NCBI RefSeq assembly: GCF_023065955.2
Contig: NW_026622763.1
Coordinates: forward strand, 85,045,299 to 85,109,298
Length of the DNA: 64,000 bases
Source: Ursus arctos
Taxonomy: Eukaryota; Chordata; Mammalia; Carnivora; Ursidae
Reading direction: 5' to 3'
The first letter of the stretch is position 1; each line of letters starts with the position of its first letter. Shown here one piece after another: positions 13,331-30,443 of the stretch. The position numbers were made by a program, and so were the translations under genes. Below the pieces are notes generated by a model. That model saw nothing but the letters and a program-made list of their open reading frames with translations. It ran no database searches and was not told the DNA's origin.

Positions 13331-14239
13331 CTATATATTTCTATATAATACTTTGATTAAAAATTGGGGAAAATATTTTATTAAATTTTCACTAAAATTT
13401 CCCATTAAAAGAGAAAAGTGAATTACAAAAGAAAGGGGGAAAAAAGGAAAGCATAGAAATAAAATGAGGCTATGCAGTTTGAAATAAAAATTTCTCTGGT
13501 TTATCTGGCTGAACCAAAGTATTAACTGTTTTTAGCAGTCGCCTATCGGTTTGCCCTTCTACTTTCCTCTCTCCCTTTTATGAATCTTAGAGCTTATTCA
13601 GAGTATATGGTAAAACTGCTGGGCCATCAACAGCCCCTTTAACAATGGGACTCTACCTCTCATTTGATCCAGGGATAGGCATGTTCCCAAGATAGGCCAA
13701 AAAGAAGCTTTTTCCTAAACCGTGCTCTTCAGGCGAGGGGCTAGCAGGGCACTTCACACAAGCTGGGTAAAAGCTGAGATGAGAGATGTTTCTGTGGATG
13801 CTTACAGCCTTTAATGTCTTAGCCCCACTCGTTCCTGAAATACAGCAATTCCTGCTACTTGGGTTCCAACAGATCGCCATTATTGTTCAAGAGGGTTTAC
13901 TGAATTTACTTTTTGGAGTGAACTATTACTGAATCTCGCATTCATAAATGAATTCTTTCTACTCTCTTAAACTATCCTTAGTTTATAACATTTTATGTTA
14001 TGTTATGTTTCTCCTTGACAAACTACAGATGGAGACTTATAGGCGAATGCATAGGTCAATCGATGTTGCAATGGCAAATTAAAAATGCCAGTTATCAGGG
14101 ATAAAATGAAAATACATTATTACTCTCCTTAAAGTGTTATATAGTAATCAACACCCTGAGAGAGAGAAACATGATTTAAGAGTTGGCTTATATTAGCATA
14201 GTGGTTTATGGGATTTCTCCAAATCTTAATTGAGGTTCT

Positions 14240-14242
<3 letters not shown>

Positions 14243-14281
<39 letters not shown>
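14243..14281 (+). repeat. (TG)19 microsatellite
   Basis: Thirty-eight uninterrupted bases of TG followed by an AT-rich purine/pyrimidine alternating stretch to about 14305. It can adopt Z-DNA and is likely polymorphic. A short open frame with repeated Cys-Val comes only from this run. Confidence 0.98.
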
Positions 14282-14283
<2 letters not shown>

Positions 14284-16563
14284 ATATATATGTGCATATA
14301 TACACACTTAATGGTGAAACTAATTTTGTTCTTACTTACAGGTGAATTTTACCTTGAGATTATGCCACTATACCCTATCAAACACTGCCATGTTCCTAAA
14401 TTTAAGCACTTGAGAAGGAGAAATCCGAATGATAAATATCACTTTAGTAGTCCGCCAAGGCCCCTTGTCCCTGAATACTTTATGCTCTAATGCTAATTTG
14501 TAAGTCAAATAGTATAGTTGTATGCCAGTGTTCACATTCAGCCTTATGAACCTCATAGCACAAAGAGACCTTGTAATGTAATATCTCATCACCTAAAGGA
14601 CAGTTAGATAATATAGGACCATGCTTCAAAAATGGCTTAGCTGGCAAATACATATTTTAAACAGACTGGTTGGTTGACTTAAATATTAGAACTGTCTTTC
14701 ATCAAGTCTTGATTGGCTGATTGCTAACCTTGAACCAACAGTAGCTTCTTTGAAAAGCATTTCATTTAAGGCAATGAAAATAATATCTTATATTATTAAT
14801 AGACTCCTAAAACCTTCATTTACTATCCACATAATAATAATCTGGCATATACACTACCCTTTAGAAACTGAAACATCACTGCATCTATTTGAACTGCTAA
14901 TGGGAAAAGAGACATGCAGAAAAAAATCCTTAAATAATAGGAAGTCCTTAAATATAAGTTTTCATCTTATTATGAAAAGTTGGCATTAATTATGCAAGTC
15001 TGTGTGCCAAAATATACTTTGCTGGTCTTGGCTGCTTTATTACCACGATGAATGGAAGACAATGTATTCAATACACCTGGAACACAATTCACGGGTTTTA
15101 CATAAATTGTTTCTTTTTTGTTTTTCTGATACTGCTTTAAGAAGTTCAAGCTAATCAAAGTCTAAATCTCAAAGGGAGAAAATAATTTATTGATTGAAAA
15201 TGGGCCATGATGCATGAGGCTTGTAAAGAGAATTAAATTTACTGGAGAAACGTTCTGCACTTCATCTTCACTTACACTAGGAAATGGTGTGTTGTTCTGC
15301 CTACATAGCAAGAAAACTATGAAAGAATACCTGGAGATCGGGGTCTTTCCAGACTTCATAGTAATTTCAAATGGATCACATTAGGAAAATTGAAGAATTC
15401 TCACCCACTGCCCATCTCACGACAACATGTACCCTGCTGCAGTTCTAACTTACATGTTTAAATTGGGTATTTTTTGGTGCAAATGGTGGTGGTGAATTTC
15501 CACTGGACTAAGATAAAGCATTAAGTAAAGGGATGATAGTCTGTTAATAGCAATTCTGTTTACTTCAGAAGCAGTGGAAAGCCTTTATGCCTTAATAGGA
15601 GAGTCCTGTACTCATTTTCAATTAGAAAACTCTGCCAACACAATACACACACTGTTTATAAATATCTTAATATCCAGTGGTAAATAAGAATGTTATTTTC
15701 TTAACAGTTACAAATGTCTGTGTTGTACATAAATACAGATTTACTGTAACAAAAAAAATTACTAAAGAGATATAGAGATATTGTAAGAGAATACAACTTG
15801 ATTGAGAAGAAACAAAAATGAGTGTTGTTTTAAAATGGCCATGTTTTTTTCTATAGGCAGTTACTTTCAATGACAATTAGATTATCAAGCAGAAGAGTTG
15901 ATTTATCTTTAATGAATCTGTTGATATTATTCCATAGCTTTCAAAAATATAAAGATTAATTGAAAATATTGTCATGGACATTATTTGAAAGTTAATTGGT
16001 GTAGAAGTGCAAAAAAAGAACTGAACCTTTTCAAAATATATTCATACATAAACCCAATAAAATAGGAGAGAATTTGTGGCATTCTTTTGGGTGGCGAGCA
16101 TTTATAGGCAAATATTCTTAATAAATTAATCCCCACAACTAACAATCACATTAAAATGGGAACTAACAAGTTCTTGCTTTCAAGTAAAATAGAAATATAA
16201 TATTTATAAAAAGTTTTAAAACAAACATATATGAAATCAGAAATTTCAGCGTTTAAATATGCACCTACATCTGAAAACTGTGTTAAACTTTAAATATCAT
16301 ACTTCGAGGGAGTTAGTGTTATGTAAGTTATAGGAAAATATTTGTATATTAATTTATCCTTTCCTGACTTAAAGCAGATTCCACACCAACAAACCCACAA
16401 ACCCCACAACACATACAAGATAGTTAAAAAATGCAAATATATAAACACATGTATATATGGCATAAAATATATAAAAATAAACTATGAAATACATATGACA
16501 AAAATAAGGATAAAAATAAACTGAAACAAGGGTCAATTTATTTCTGAAATGCATGTATTTTAG

Positions 16564-16757
16564 AGGCTCCTGGGCGGCTCAGTCAGTTAAGCATCTGCCT
16601 TCAGCTCAGGTCATGATCCCAGGGTCCTGGGATAGAGCCCCATACCCAGCTCTGTGTTCAGCAGGGAGCCTGCTTCTCCCTCTCCTTCTGCTGCTTCCCC
16701 CCCACCCTGCTTGTGCTCTCTCTCTCTGTCAAATAAATAAATAAAATAAAATCTTTA
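16564..16757 (+). mobile_element. CAN SINE with target-site duplication
   Basis: The tRNA-like head (ctcctgggcggctcagtcag, then ggtcatgatcccagggtcct) leads into a CT-rich body and a caaataaataaataaaataa tail. A 17-bp duplication with one mismatch flanks it: aaatgcatgtattttag at 16547-16563 and aaatgcatgcattttag at 16758-16774. Antisense to ERBB4. Confidence 0.95.
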
Positions 16758-16959
16758 AAATGCATGCATTTTAGATAAATGCAACCAAATACATTGGAAG
16801 ACCAAATAACTGGTACTCCTGCATTGGTGAAAAATTTACTTAAATCCACCCACCATTAATGATAGTATTTTCTTCTACTAATCTCCTATCATACTTCCTC
16901 TGTTCCAACCTGATAAAAATTGTTTTATCAATTTAATGTTACAGACAAATCTCACTAAG

Positions 16960-17072
16960 TTTAAGTCTATGCCATCATAGTGATCTTTATAATCCCTAGA
17001 ATACAAAGATGGCATGGGACTTTGCGCACAGTAGGCACTCCATAAAAGTCTATTAAAAAGCAAATGAAATAA
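16960..17072 (+). repeat. L2 or MIR 3' end fragment
   Basis: The phrase gcgcacagtaggcactccat followed by 'aaaagtctatta' matches the shared L2/MIR 3' end wording ('cacatagtaggcgctcaataaatgtt'). It is too short and diverged to say which. Confidence 0.5.
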
Positions 17073-17754
17073 GTATATCCATCCCTCCAAACTAAAAATA
17101 AATATTTGCTAAAATCTTACTACTCAGTAAGTGGGTATTATGGGAGTTACAAAGCATGAAGTAGCTATTAATCAAAAGATATCAATAACCTTATTGGGGA
17201 TGCAAAAATAACACACAGGCTTTAGGTGTTATACCTTAGTACACACATCATAAATTTAGTAGAAAATTAGAGAAAATAGAGTAATGGAAGTTGAAATCCA
17301 CTCCTTTTTAAGCCAACATTACATGAAAGAAACTAGAGAATATTGTATTGTGAAGCATCTCTCTGCAAAAGAATAAAATACTTTTTCATTAATGAGAACA
17401 TAGTAACATGTTCATTAAGTGAATGAGCCATCCTCATTTTGAAATTAACTTATTTTTCATTTTAAAGGGACTTGGCTCATTACTCACAAAAGGGAAGTGT
17501 TTTTCTGGCTTTGTACTCAAGCCCCTTGTATTTGCAACCCTCCCAAAAAACTTATACGTGTTTCCTATGGTTAATTTACCACATGCTTGCTTAAGCAGAC
17601 AATTTTTAATTTACTGGTCAGATTCACCTATTATTTGTATGCATTATATCAAACATATTCCTCATTCACTAAAACTTCTTTGTGAGGATGCAAGGAAATT
17701 ACAGTGACTATGGCTGAGATGACATGGGCCCTCAGATCTTAATTATAAATTATC

Positions 17755-17802
17755 AAAAAAAAAGAAAAGAAAAGAAAAGAAAAGAAAAGAAAAAGAAAAA
17801 AG
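17755..17802 (+). repeat. (AAAAG)n simple repeat
   Basis: About eight AAAAG units between two A-rich edges. No SINE body is attached, so it is scored as a simple repeat. Confidence 0.9.
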
Positions 17803-18507
17803 AACTGGCTCCCTTGGCTATTTTCTTACCAGGAAACAAATGAAAAAGGGAAATTTATCTCTGACCATAAATCCCAAATGTTTCATTTTCATTTTCCCCA
17901 AGTTAACTTTCTCACCTAGCTAAGCAGCCTTTCCTGCTATTATTAGCTCCTGGTCCAATATCAGCTGACCAGTATCCATCAAACGCCTTGCTTCCATGAG
18001 CTTAGGGACTCCCAAGGAACTCCACGTATGCAGACTTCTGCTCACAGCTTCTAATTATTTTCTAACAGATAATGGAACATTTAAGTTATGAGAGGTTAGA
18101 TTAAATTTGTAAGTGGATCAAAACACTGGATAAAATTGCAATGGCTATGATCACTGTGGAAAACCATCAACTTTTTAGTTTTGAGATAAACAGCCCTCCC
18201 TGATTGCTTATTTTCGTGACAAACTGGTCTCGTAATTTCACTACCTCCGAGGTGCTCATTCTTATTTCTAATCACACTGTACGAACCTATACATAAATTA
18301 TAAGCTATGAGAACTAAAAACACGACTTTGTAGGAGCTGCAGCAGCATTTAGAAATGTTCAAAACAATATCTTGATATTTTTATTTTTACTGGGAAAAAA
18401 TTGAGCTGTTTATGTAGTATGTATAGAACAACTCATTGTTTTAATGGGCTTAATGAAATAGAGAGTCTATGGTAATCATTTTATGCAAAGTGGTAATGAT
18501 GAGATTA

Positions 18508-18660
18508 AAATATATATATTTACAGTATAGGTAACACTTATAATTTATTTATGTTAATAATATAACTATAAAATATACTTATAGTATATAATAATATATA
18601 ACATTAATATATATTAATATATATTCACTCCACTATGTAGATATACATATATGTGTGTGT
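18508..18660. repeat. AT-rich low-complexity block
   Basis: Runs of tatata and attaatata repeats with no fixed unit, ending in a short gtgtgtgtg. Confidence 0.85.
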
Positions 18661-19906
18661 GATGTTGAAAATATCACAGCACATTAAGCCTTCATTTCCT
18701 GAATCAAATCACTGGTATATGAATAACGGAAATCACCTTATGCCACATAATGTAAACCAGGATTTTATTCAGGTGGTCTCTTCCTCTAGCAGAAACAATA
18801 TTTTGTATCCTTGAATCTGTAAACAGAGCATTAAGCATTAATCGAACCATCCATATCAAGGTTTGGTATGTCTGAAATTATTTGCTAATTTTTTGGAAAT
18901 TCTATTTCCCAGTCTATGCCCTGTCGGCAAAAGCTTTCTACCTGAATTTTATGAACAAGCTTATTATAAACAGCTCTTCCTACTGGTGCAATCAAACCGA
19001 GTGAGGATTCTTCCTAAGCCATTTTAATTAGCAAATACCACTCAGATTGGTGTCAGAAACTGCACATGATCAGTGTAATTCTCTTCTAGCTCTCTGGTGG
19101 CACAGCAACACATCCTCTAATGATTTATAATATTCACCAAATTGTAGAGTTTACAAAGCTGGAAAATACCTATAATATGGAAAACTAATGCCTTTAACAG
19201 ACTCCTAATTTTCATTCATCAAATTTAAATATTGGTACAGTAGACTATGTGCTCTTGAGAAATGTCCTCTCATGCACACAAATCCAAGAAATGCTTTGGA
19301 GAAACAGAAGCAGAAAACTTATTAAGTTACATGTTGAGGCTTACAGAGAGAAACCTGTTTCAGTTTTAGGTAGTCTCTTTTAGGTGCTTCAAGAGAAAAA
19401 TTAAGCCTATGAGAATGTAAAACTTGTCAAGTATGTTGCCTATTTTCAAACATTTTAGTACTCCCTAAGACAATATACAAAGCTCAAGTTTTAGAATATC
19501 TACTAAATTCAGATAACTGATATAAGCAATGATTAATGACTTTAGTCAATTATTTTTATTATTTATTTTTCCCAAAATCTGTGATAAAATCAAACTTTTT
19601 CCCCCCTTTTTATACAGGATCCCACCCTTGCATCCTTACTCCTACTGGAATAGATGTAAATAGGCAAGAGACAAGGGTGGAGCTGGGGGGAACTCTAATA
19701 ACAGATTGTTATTAGAGAAGCAGACACTATCCAAAACCACTACATAAAATTTCAGGAACTCAAGATTAAGAAGAAGCTAAAAATGAAACTTAGTCCTACC
19801 CGCCCATATATAATGGAAACATTTGCAGAGAAGCATTCAATAGATTCCCACTATGGGAGGTTACTGGCCTCCTGCATGCATCAAAAGTCTACAAAGGGTT
19901 TTCCTT

Positions 19907-20097
19907 TTTTTTTTTTTTTAAGATTTTATTTTTTTATTTGACAGAGAGAGAGAAAAAGAAGGAAAGAACATAAGCCGGGGAGGGGGGAGCAGGTGAGGGA
20001 GAAGCCGGCTCCTCACTGAGCAGGGAGCCTGGTGTGGGGCTCGACATGACCTGAGCCGAAGGCAGACACCTAACCGATGGAGCCACCCAGGTACCCC
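19907..20097 (-). mobile_element. CAN SINE, minus strand (sense to ERBB4)
   Basis: Read on the minus strand it has the tRNA-like head (plus-strand text ggagccacccaggtacccc at its right end), a 'gagccccacaccaggctcc'-type body and an A-rich tail (poly-T at 19907 onward). The 12-bp direct repeat agggttttcctt lies at 19895-19906 and 20098-20109. It is the only one of the ten SINEs here in the same orientation as ERBB4. Confidence 0.95.
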
Positions 20098-20414
20098 AGG
20101 GTTTTCCTTCTTAAAGGGCTTTCGGAGAGTACACTGAGTCCTACTTACAGAGTCAATATGGAAGGTCTATTTTTCAGAGATATGTTGTTACTCTGGATTC
20201 AAGACAGCTACTAAATTTGAGTTTGTAGAAATAAATCAGAGATGAGCATTATAAATATCTAAGGAAAATGATCCAAGTACAATATGTCAAATAAAGATAA
20301 GACTGTTGGAGGAAAATACCACAGAAACCAATTAGACTGAAATAAAGAAGGCTTAAAAGAGAAATATTAGTCTTCTAAAAAATAGGAGAAAAAATCCATT
20401 CAGGCAATTAACAA

Positions 20415-21620
20415 AGTATGTATTAGTTCCTAACTATGTGTTTGCATTGTGCTTTCCATTAAATATGCAGTGGTGGGGTCAACAGACAGTCCTTGTTGTC
20501 AAAGACCCTATAGCTTAGTGGTAGAGTGGGCTTCTACAATAATAATTAGCACAAATAAGTATATAATTATCTATCATGATAGATGCACAAAGGAAAAATT
20601 CTAAGGGCTGTTAGTAGTTTATAATTTGGATTAAGAGGTCAGGAAAGCAATCTTTGAGGAAGTATGCATAAGCTGAGAAAATAAGGATGACTGAGAGTTC
20701 ATCAGGTATAATTGCCAGAAGGACACTCCAGGCGAAGGCATTGTCTTGCTTGGCTTGTAAGGAGTAGAAAGAAAGTCAGTGAAGAGAATGAAGACTGGGA
20801 AAGTAATGAGTGGCTCAGAAAGCAAGGATTTAGTATTTTGCTCTAGTGCAGCCACTGAGTTTTTATGCAGAGGAGTAACATAAATTCAAGACTTGTATTA
20901 AAAAGTAAGGAGATCAAACTGGAGGCTATTCTCATAACTCAAGCTGCAGAAGGCAATGGCTTGGATTAAGGGGGCAGCAGTGGAGTATAAACAGAAGAGG
21001 ATGCTCTCCAAATGTGGTTTTGGCATAGAATCAAAGCATTTGCTCTTGAGTTGGTAGTGGGTAGTTTGAAGGATTGTGACATTCAAGAACAAATCCCAAA
21101 TTTCTGATAGGGACAATAGGATGGATAGATATACCAATTATTTACATGGGTAAGATTGAATGCAGAAGAGAGTTAGAAGAAAAGGTGTAAAGGTACATTC
21201 TGAATGTGGTAAACTTGAGGTGCCCCTGAGATTTCAACTTGGAGATATTAAGGACAGAGATGAGGTCAGATTCATAAAATACACTTGAGATGAAATTTGG
21301 TAATCCAGTGAGAAAATTAAGGGAAAATATGCAGATTGAAAAAAAGGTCTAGACCATAGCACTGAGAAATTTCAGGATTTTCAGGATTGCTTAATGCCAG
21401 CGAGATTTTGAGAAGCAAGAAAGTTGAAGATTTTTGAAAGAATGTTATAGTAACACTGAGCCATGAATCCAAGTTGAGGAGGGATGTGAGGGAAGGGCAG
21501 CTGAGAGGTAGTGAGAGACTCTTCTATATAGGTGATACCTAAAAGGGTAAAATGTTCCTCAAGTATATACAATAAATAGGAAAGGAACCAGAGGGGCAGG
21601 ATGATGTGGTTGGGGAATGG
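20415..21620 (-). repeat. L2 (LINE-2) remnant, about 1.2 kb
   Basis: The block reads as the reverse complement of the L2 3' third. The 3' end wording (a 'ccctatagcttagtgg' block, matching reversed 'ccactagaatgtaagctcc') is near 20500. A 'gaaggacactccaggcg'-type segment is near 20720, 'ggaggctattctcataactc' and 'ggcagcagtggag' near 20925-20980, and 'aacttgaggtgcccctgag' near 21212. It is ancient, with no intact reverse-transcriptase frame. Several short open frames in it are chance. Confidence 0.7.
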
Positions 21621-22191
21621 GGTGTTTGAAATAGTGATTTCAGATGTGATGCCATTTCTAATCAAGTTCTAAACAGTTAACAGGATGTAAACAAGCTTAA
21701 TGGAATAAATTATAACAGAAATTATTTACTTTAGTTACTGGTAAATTTCTTTTTTCTTGTCTTGTCTTTTCTTTTCCTTCCCTTTCCTTTCTTTACGTTT
21801 TAGGAGAGTTTTGAAAGATTAACTTCTGTTTCTAATGGAGTTTACAGAATCTCTTTTTGAAGATATTGTTTGATTTTTAAAAACAAAGTAACTACCCAAA
21901 ACTTTCCTTAATTATTTTAGCTATAGTTTCTCTTAAGGAGAAAAGAATGGCTTATAACTGACTTCTCAAGATCGTATCAGCGATATAGAATCCTTTGACA
22001 TCTAAGTAATGGGCTTTTTTAAAAAGGAATTTTGCATTTCTTTTACCTCTGATTAATTGTATTCATGTATGCAAATGAGCAAAATCTGTAAGACCTAAAG
22101 ATATCATTGGATTAAATTATATGAATTTTTAAAAATCCATTATTAGTATGATACAGGATCTAGCTAAGAGTTACTGTTAACTCTGTGAAGT

Positions 22192-22416
22192 TATTTTTAT
22201 TTTTATAATGTGAAATTAATGTTATTGAACAAAATATTTTGTAAGTCTGCTATAATTTGAGAGAAATATTTTTATTTTTATAATGTGAAATTAATGTTAT
22301 TGAACAAAATATTTTGTAAGTCTGCTATAATTTGAGAGAAATATTTTTATTTTTATAATGTGAAATTAATGTTATTGAACAAAATATTTTGTAAGTCTGC
22401 TATAATTTGAGAGAAA
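22192..22416 (+). repeat. Perfect tandem repeat, 3 copies of 75 bp
   Basis: The unit begins tatttttatttttataatg and ends tataatttgagagaaa. Copies occupy 22192-22266, 22267-22341 and 22342-22416. Read base by base, the three copies are identical. The unit is AT-rich, unrelated to the SINEs and L1s nearby, and not seen elsewhere in the window. Absence of any divergence means it is either recent or an assembly effect. Confidence 0.97.
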
Positions 22417-22511
22417 GTATAAACTCTACTAACAAATTCTATTTGTCTCACCCCACTAATATGATATCAATTAGAGCTGGAACAACTCTCATGAAGACAT
22501 TAAATATAATA

Positions 22512-22743
22512 GGGACACCTGGGTGGCTCAGTCAGTTAAGTGTCTGACTCTTGGTTTATGTTCAGGTCATGATCTCATGGTCATGATTTCACGGTCATGA
22601 GATCGAGCCCCACATCAGGCTCTGTGCTGAGCTGACCATGGAGCCTGCTTAGGATTCTCTTTCCTCTCCCTCTACCCCTCTCTACCTGCTCATGTGCTGG
22701 CTCACTTTCTCCCTCTCGCTCACTCAAAAAAAAAAAAAAAAAG
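22512..22743 (+). mobile_element. CAN SINE with an internal head duplication
   Basis: The tRNA-like head (gggacacctgggtggctcag, then tcaggtcatgatctcatggt) is followed by a second and third copy of the 'tcatga' motif (catggtcatgatttcacggt, then catgagatcgagccccacat). The box-B-like region is therefore longer than in the other copies. It ends in a CT-rich body and an A run near 22727-22742. Antisense to ERBB4. Confidence 0.93.
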
Positions 22744-25700
22744 TACAATTAAAAAAAGGTCATTGAATACCATAAAGGCAATACAAAGAAGAGCAACATG
22801 TAAGCACAATTCACATGGACATTTCTTCTGAGAATAGTGAAATAATTGTGTAAGACAAATAAAATTTACCATTGTATAGGGAGAGGGCAATAAGTTCTTT
22901 TAATAAAAATATGACCATTTACACAGTAAGTCTGGGTGATTTGAAACATATTTCCTTGCAGCACCTTACCGGGAACTAGGTGGTTGGTTCGGCATGGGAA
23001 AGCTGACACTAAAGCCAAGAAACTGAAGCACTAAGCTGAACTATTATTAGTCAGTCACTGGAATTTAGGATAATTATGTCTTTTTAATCTCAAGATTTTT
23101 TTCAAGAATACAAATTAATAAAACATTTAAATACATATACACTTCCAAGGCATATAGAATAATTTCAACTGATAGTGGGCTTAAATATCAGAGAAAACAA
23201 CAACAAAACAACAGTAGAAATTCAGACAAACTGAAGTCTGTCTGATTTGACCAGACCATTGTCCCCAATTCCAGGAATCTTGCTCAATAGCCTCATTTTT
23301 TAGGTATGTGTTCTATACCGTTTGATGGATGAAAACAAAACAAAACACAAAAGACAACAAGACAACAAAACGAAACAAAAACCCCGTGTTCTTCCAATGA
23401 AATGGTGCTATTTGAAACAAAAACTATTAAGTGTGTATAAATATAGATATTCTTCTTAAGAAGGTGGACTTTTAGGGTCATTTTCTTAATGTCACTCAAT
23501 GTGATCTTCCTTCATGGGAATTAAGGACATACTGGCCATCCACTAGCTGTGTATTATTATTGTCATTATTGAATCCATTAGACATATTCAAATGAGTTGA
23601 GTAACTGCCTTGTGACCAAATTCTCCTTCTCTTGCTTTTAGCATGGGATTTTAATAGAACACAAATTTTTCCTTATTTATTTTTGCCTATGGTAAAAATT
23701 CTAAGAAAATACAAAAGTCAACTCCTGTGCCCCGGGATATCAATAGAAGAATTGGTGTAGTGAGTTATAAGTTGCTGCACTTTGTCATTTATTAAAATAA
23801 CCAGTAGTACAGCTACATCTAATAAACTTAGTAGTATAGTTATTGAATCTAGAATATTCTACCCCGAGTATAAAGTTGCATGCTGGGGTAGGGTGGGGCA
23901 AAGAGATCTAATGTTTAATAAGAGTATGAAGTTTCTATCATCTTCAGAAGCTTTATTTTCTTTCTTTAAAATCATATAAAACATATGCATATAAACAAAT
24001 ATATACATACTCTAGTTTGCAAAAGAACAGGTAGCATGATTTCAGGAGATGTTATTTTAGTTTGAAAGTTAAACTTCGAATACTCTACCATTTGGAAGAA
24101 CCCAAACAGAGATATGCCAGAGAGACTTGCCTTAATAACCTTGGGAATATTAGCAACTTCAACTTAATTATTAGGTCCAAATTACAAATAAATTTGCTTG
24201 CATGAAGCTTTTTATAGCAGTTTGATATGTTATGTAAGTACTTATAATGATCTACACACCTAGTAGATGAGCTAAAAACGTTCGTATGAAATGTAGGCAA
24301 TTTTGCATTAAAATTACACCATTCTGTTTAAAATACTGAATTTATCATTAATTTTGCCAGTGCAACTGTATTTTAATTATTGTGATGCCATACTAATGTT
24401 TTGAAAGAAGTCATGGAAATAGTAGGAGGTGTTTCTGCCTGATATTTATTGAAATTGCCAATAGCAGTCCACCAATTTTTAATGACTTCTAGCATCTATC
24501 CACAAGGTACGAGAGGCTCAGTCAAAATATTTTCCCTAATATTTTTCTAACTTTTAGAAAGAACATACTGTTTGGAGTCTGTTGGTCACCTGATTTATCA
24601 ACCATTTAGGAAAATGACCCTTTTCATGGCTCAATCAGAGCCTCATCTAAAATTCAGTAGAAATCTAAGACTTCAAGCTGCCATCCCCACTCCTGTTTCC
24701 ATGGGAATAGACTTCAGATCAGAAAAAAAAAAAAAAAAAAAGAATGGATGGGGTTAGGAGCTTTCAAATAATCATTCAAAATCATGATGAAGCTTTTAGA
24801 GCTTCTTTCTTAGGTGATTATTTTGTAGCCTCTTAACCCCTTTTTGCCAGTCTGTTTCCATGGAAATATGACAAAAATGGCTGTCCAAGCCTCCAGCAGA
24901 GATTATTAGCATTCTTGTGAATTTCAGCATTGGCTGCAGTCTAGGCTGGGCAAGACCTTTTTTTTTTTTTTTTAATATCAGTTTTACATATTAACATACA
25001 CTGTTTATATTCATTGTCCTCTTTCTTCATAATTTTCACTTTGAAAATTTCCTTCACAACTATACTCCTATAATCAAGATCAAATTGATTGTGAAATCAC
25101 TGAAAAAGGCTTCAGTTTTACATTTTACTGTATAAGCCAGGGCAGGTAGCTGAGAGAGTGTCAGAACTTTTAGACACCTGCAGAAGGAAACACTATTTAG
25201 TTACAGGATTCAGTGTCTGTCAGGTGTTGGTAGATAGTAACAAGGGTGGTGTTCAAAATACTTAGCAACTGGGAAGGTGCAGCACCAACAGATCAGAGCA
25301 GCTGGTCTGTACCAGCTAATTATCAGCCCTATTATCTAATAACCAATACATTGTTGAACTAAAAGCAGCCCTATATAAGAGAGTAAGCATTATACCCAAA
25401 TAAATTATCCAAAGTCAAAAACTGAGCTCCTATACCACTTATAAAAGAGCTTATAAGAGAAACTGGGTAGAAATATATAGCAATCCATCTTTAAAAATCA
25501 AAGTGCATATGCTTGCATCATTTTTCATATGAAGGTCATTTGAAAATCAAAATCATTCTTATTATTGAAGACATTATGCTAAACGAGAAAGAATATATTT
25601 ATGGGTCTTTGATAGAACCTCTGGCAAGATATGTTGTGTTGAATGTGAAAAAATAACAGTGTACTACATAGTATTTTATCCGTCCAATCTTCTGAAATTT

Positions 25701-26065
25701 GCTGAACAGCTCAATCTACAATTTTTGCTAGGGGAAATCTTAAAGTTCTGATTGACCTTATAAAATATTTTTATTTTTCAGAACTCTCTTATTATTTTTC
25801 TATAGTTGGAGCTTTTTACCCATAAGCTTTGTCTTCTGAATTTGAACTGAAAAAAGTAAATTTCAATTGGTAATTATCTGACTTAGGTAAGTTCCTAATT
25901 TAAATTTAACACTAACTTACTATAGAAACCAATCTTGATTGATGTTTTCTGTTAAGTAGATCATAACAATAATAAAATACAGTAGCCCAATTAATTTTTC
26001 AGATCATCCTTCCTACTCCCAAATGCAATTTGCCTTTCTTTGCATAGTGGTTAAATATAAAGCCC

Positions 26066-26287
26066 TTGAGAGCAGGATTTGGTTTGCAGGCTTTTAGCCT
26101 TCAATTTGTTTGTGTAAATAAAGTTTACTGGAACACAGTCATACCCATTCTTGTGTTTTGTGTTTTTAAGTGTCTATGGCTGCTTACCTACTGAACTGAT
26201 GGAGTTGAGTAGTTTCCGCAGAGACCACAAAGCACAAAAAGCCTATTTATTCTCTGGTCCTTTAAGTGAAAGTTTGCTGACCCCTGC
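26066..26287 (-). repeat. Non-autonomous DNA transposon fossil (MER/hAT-type)
   Basis: Wording such as aataaagtttactggaacac, then cagtcatacccattct, then tgtctatggctgcttaccta, then gttgagtagtttccgcagag and the terminal agtttgctgacccctgct matches a common mammalian MITE whose ends read like 'caggggttggcaaact' and its complement. The exact family is not assigned. Confidence 0.6.
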
Positions 26288-26385
26288 TCAAGGCTTTAAT
26301 TGTAGAGTATACCATTTCTGGAGAGGAAATTTTGTAAGTAGTGAAGTCTTTTTTTTTTTTTTTTAATTCTAAAAGCAATCTATTA

Positions 26386-29969
<3,584 letters not shown>

Positions 29970-30443
29970 CTACAAAACAGAAAGAACACAGGTTCTGTAA
30001 CTTTCAGTTCTAGTCAGTGCCTCTCCCTCTTCCTCATACAAACCAAAAAACACACAAGCACACTTTCCTTGACAAACAATATTTTTTGTCGTCTGGATCA
30101 CTCACTATTCCCTCAGTGTCTATCCTTTCTCTTCTCATGCTTGGGTGAACACAAGTATAAAAGTGTGCCTACCTTGAGGCATACTAAGCTAGGAGATTCC
30201 CCACCCCCACCCCTGACTTTAAAGAAATTTAGGACAATTAGGGGCTCTTGATCCTACTTTTGAAGCCCTTCCAGTTTTGGCCTCTCCAGCTAAGACTCAG
30301 ATCTTAGTTGGGTCCATGTACCCTAGCAAAATTTTCTTTCTTGTTTTAGGAGACTTGATACACAGAAAAATAAAATCTAGGAAGCCAGGACAAATGTGTC
30401 AGAAGAGAAGAAAGTAAGTTAGCACAATGCCAATATCCCAGGA

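Noticed and set aside
14230..14490. Open frame starting MRFYLCVCVCV
   Set aside because: The Cys-Val run is the translation of a TG microsatellite.
22192..22416. CRISPR-like array
   Set aside because: The three 75-bp units are directly adjacent with no spacers, in a mammalian intron.
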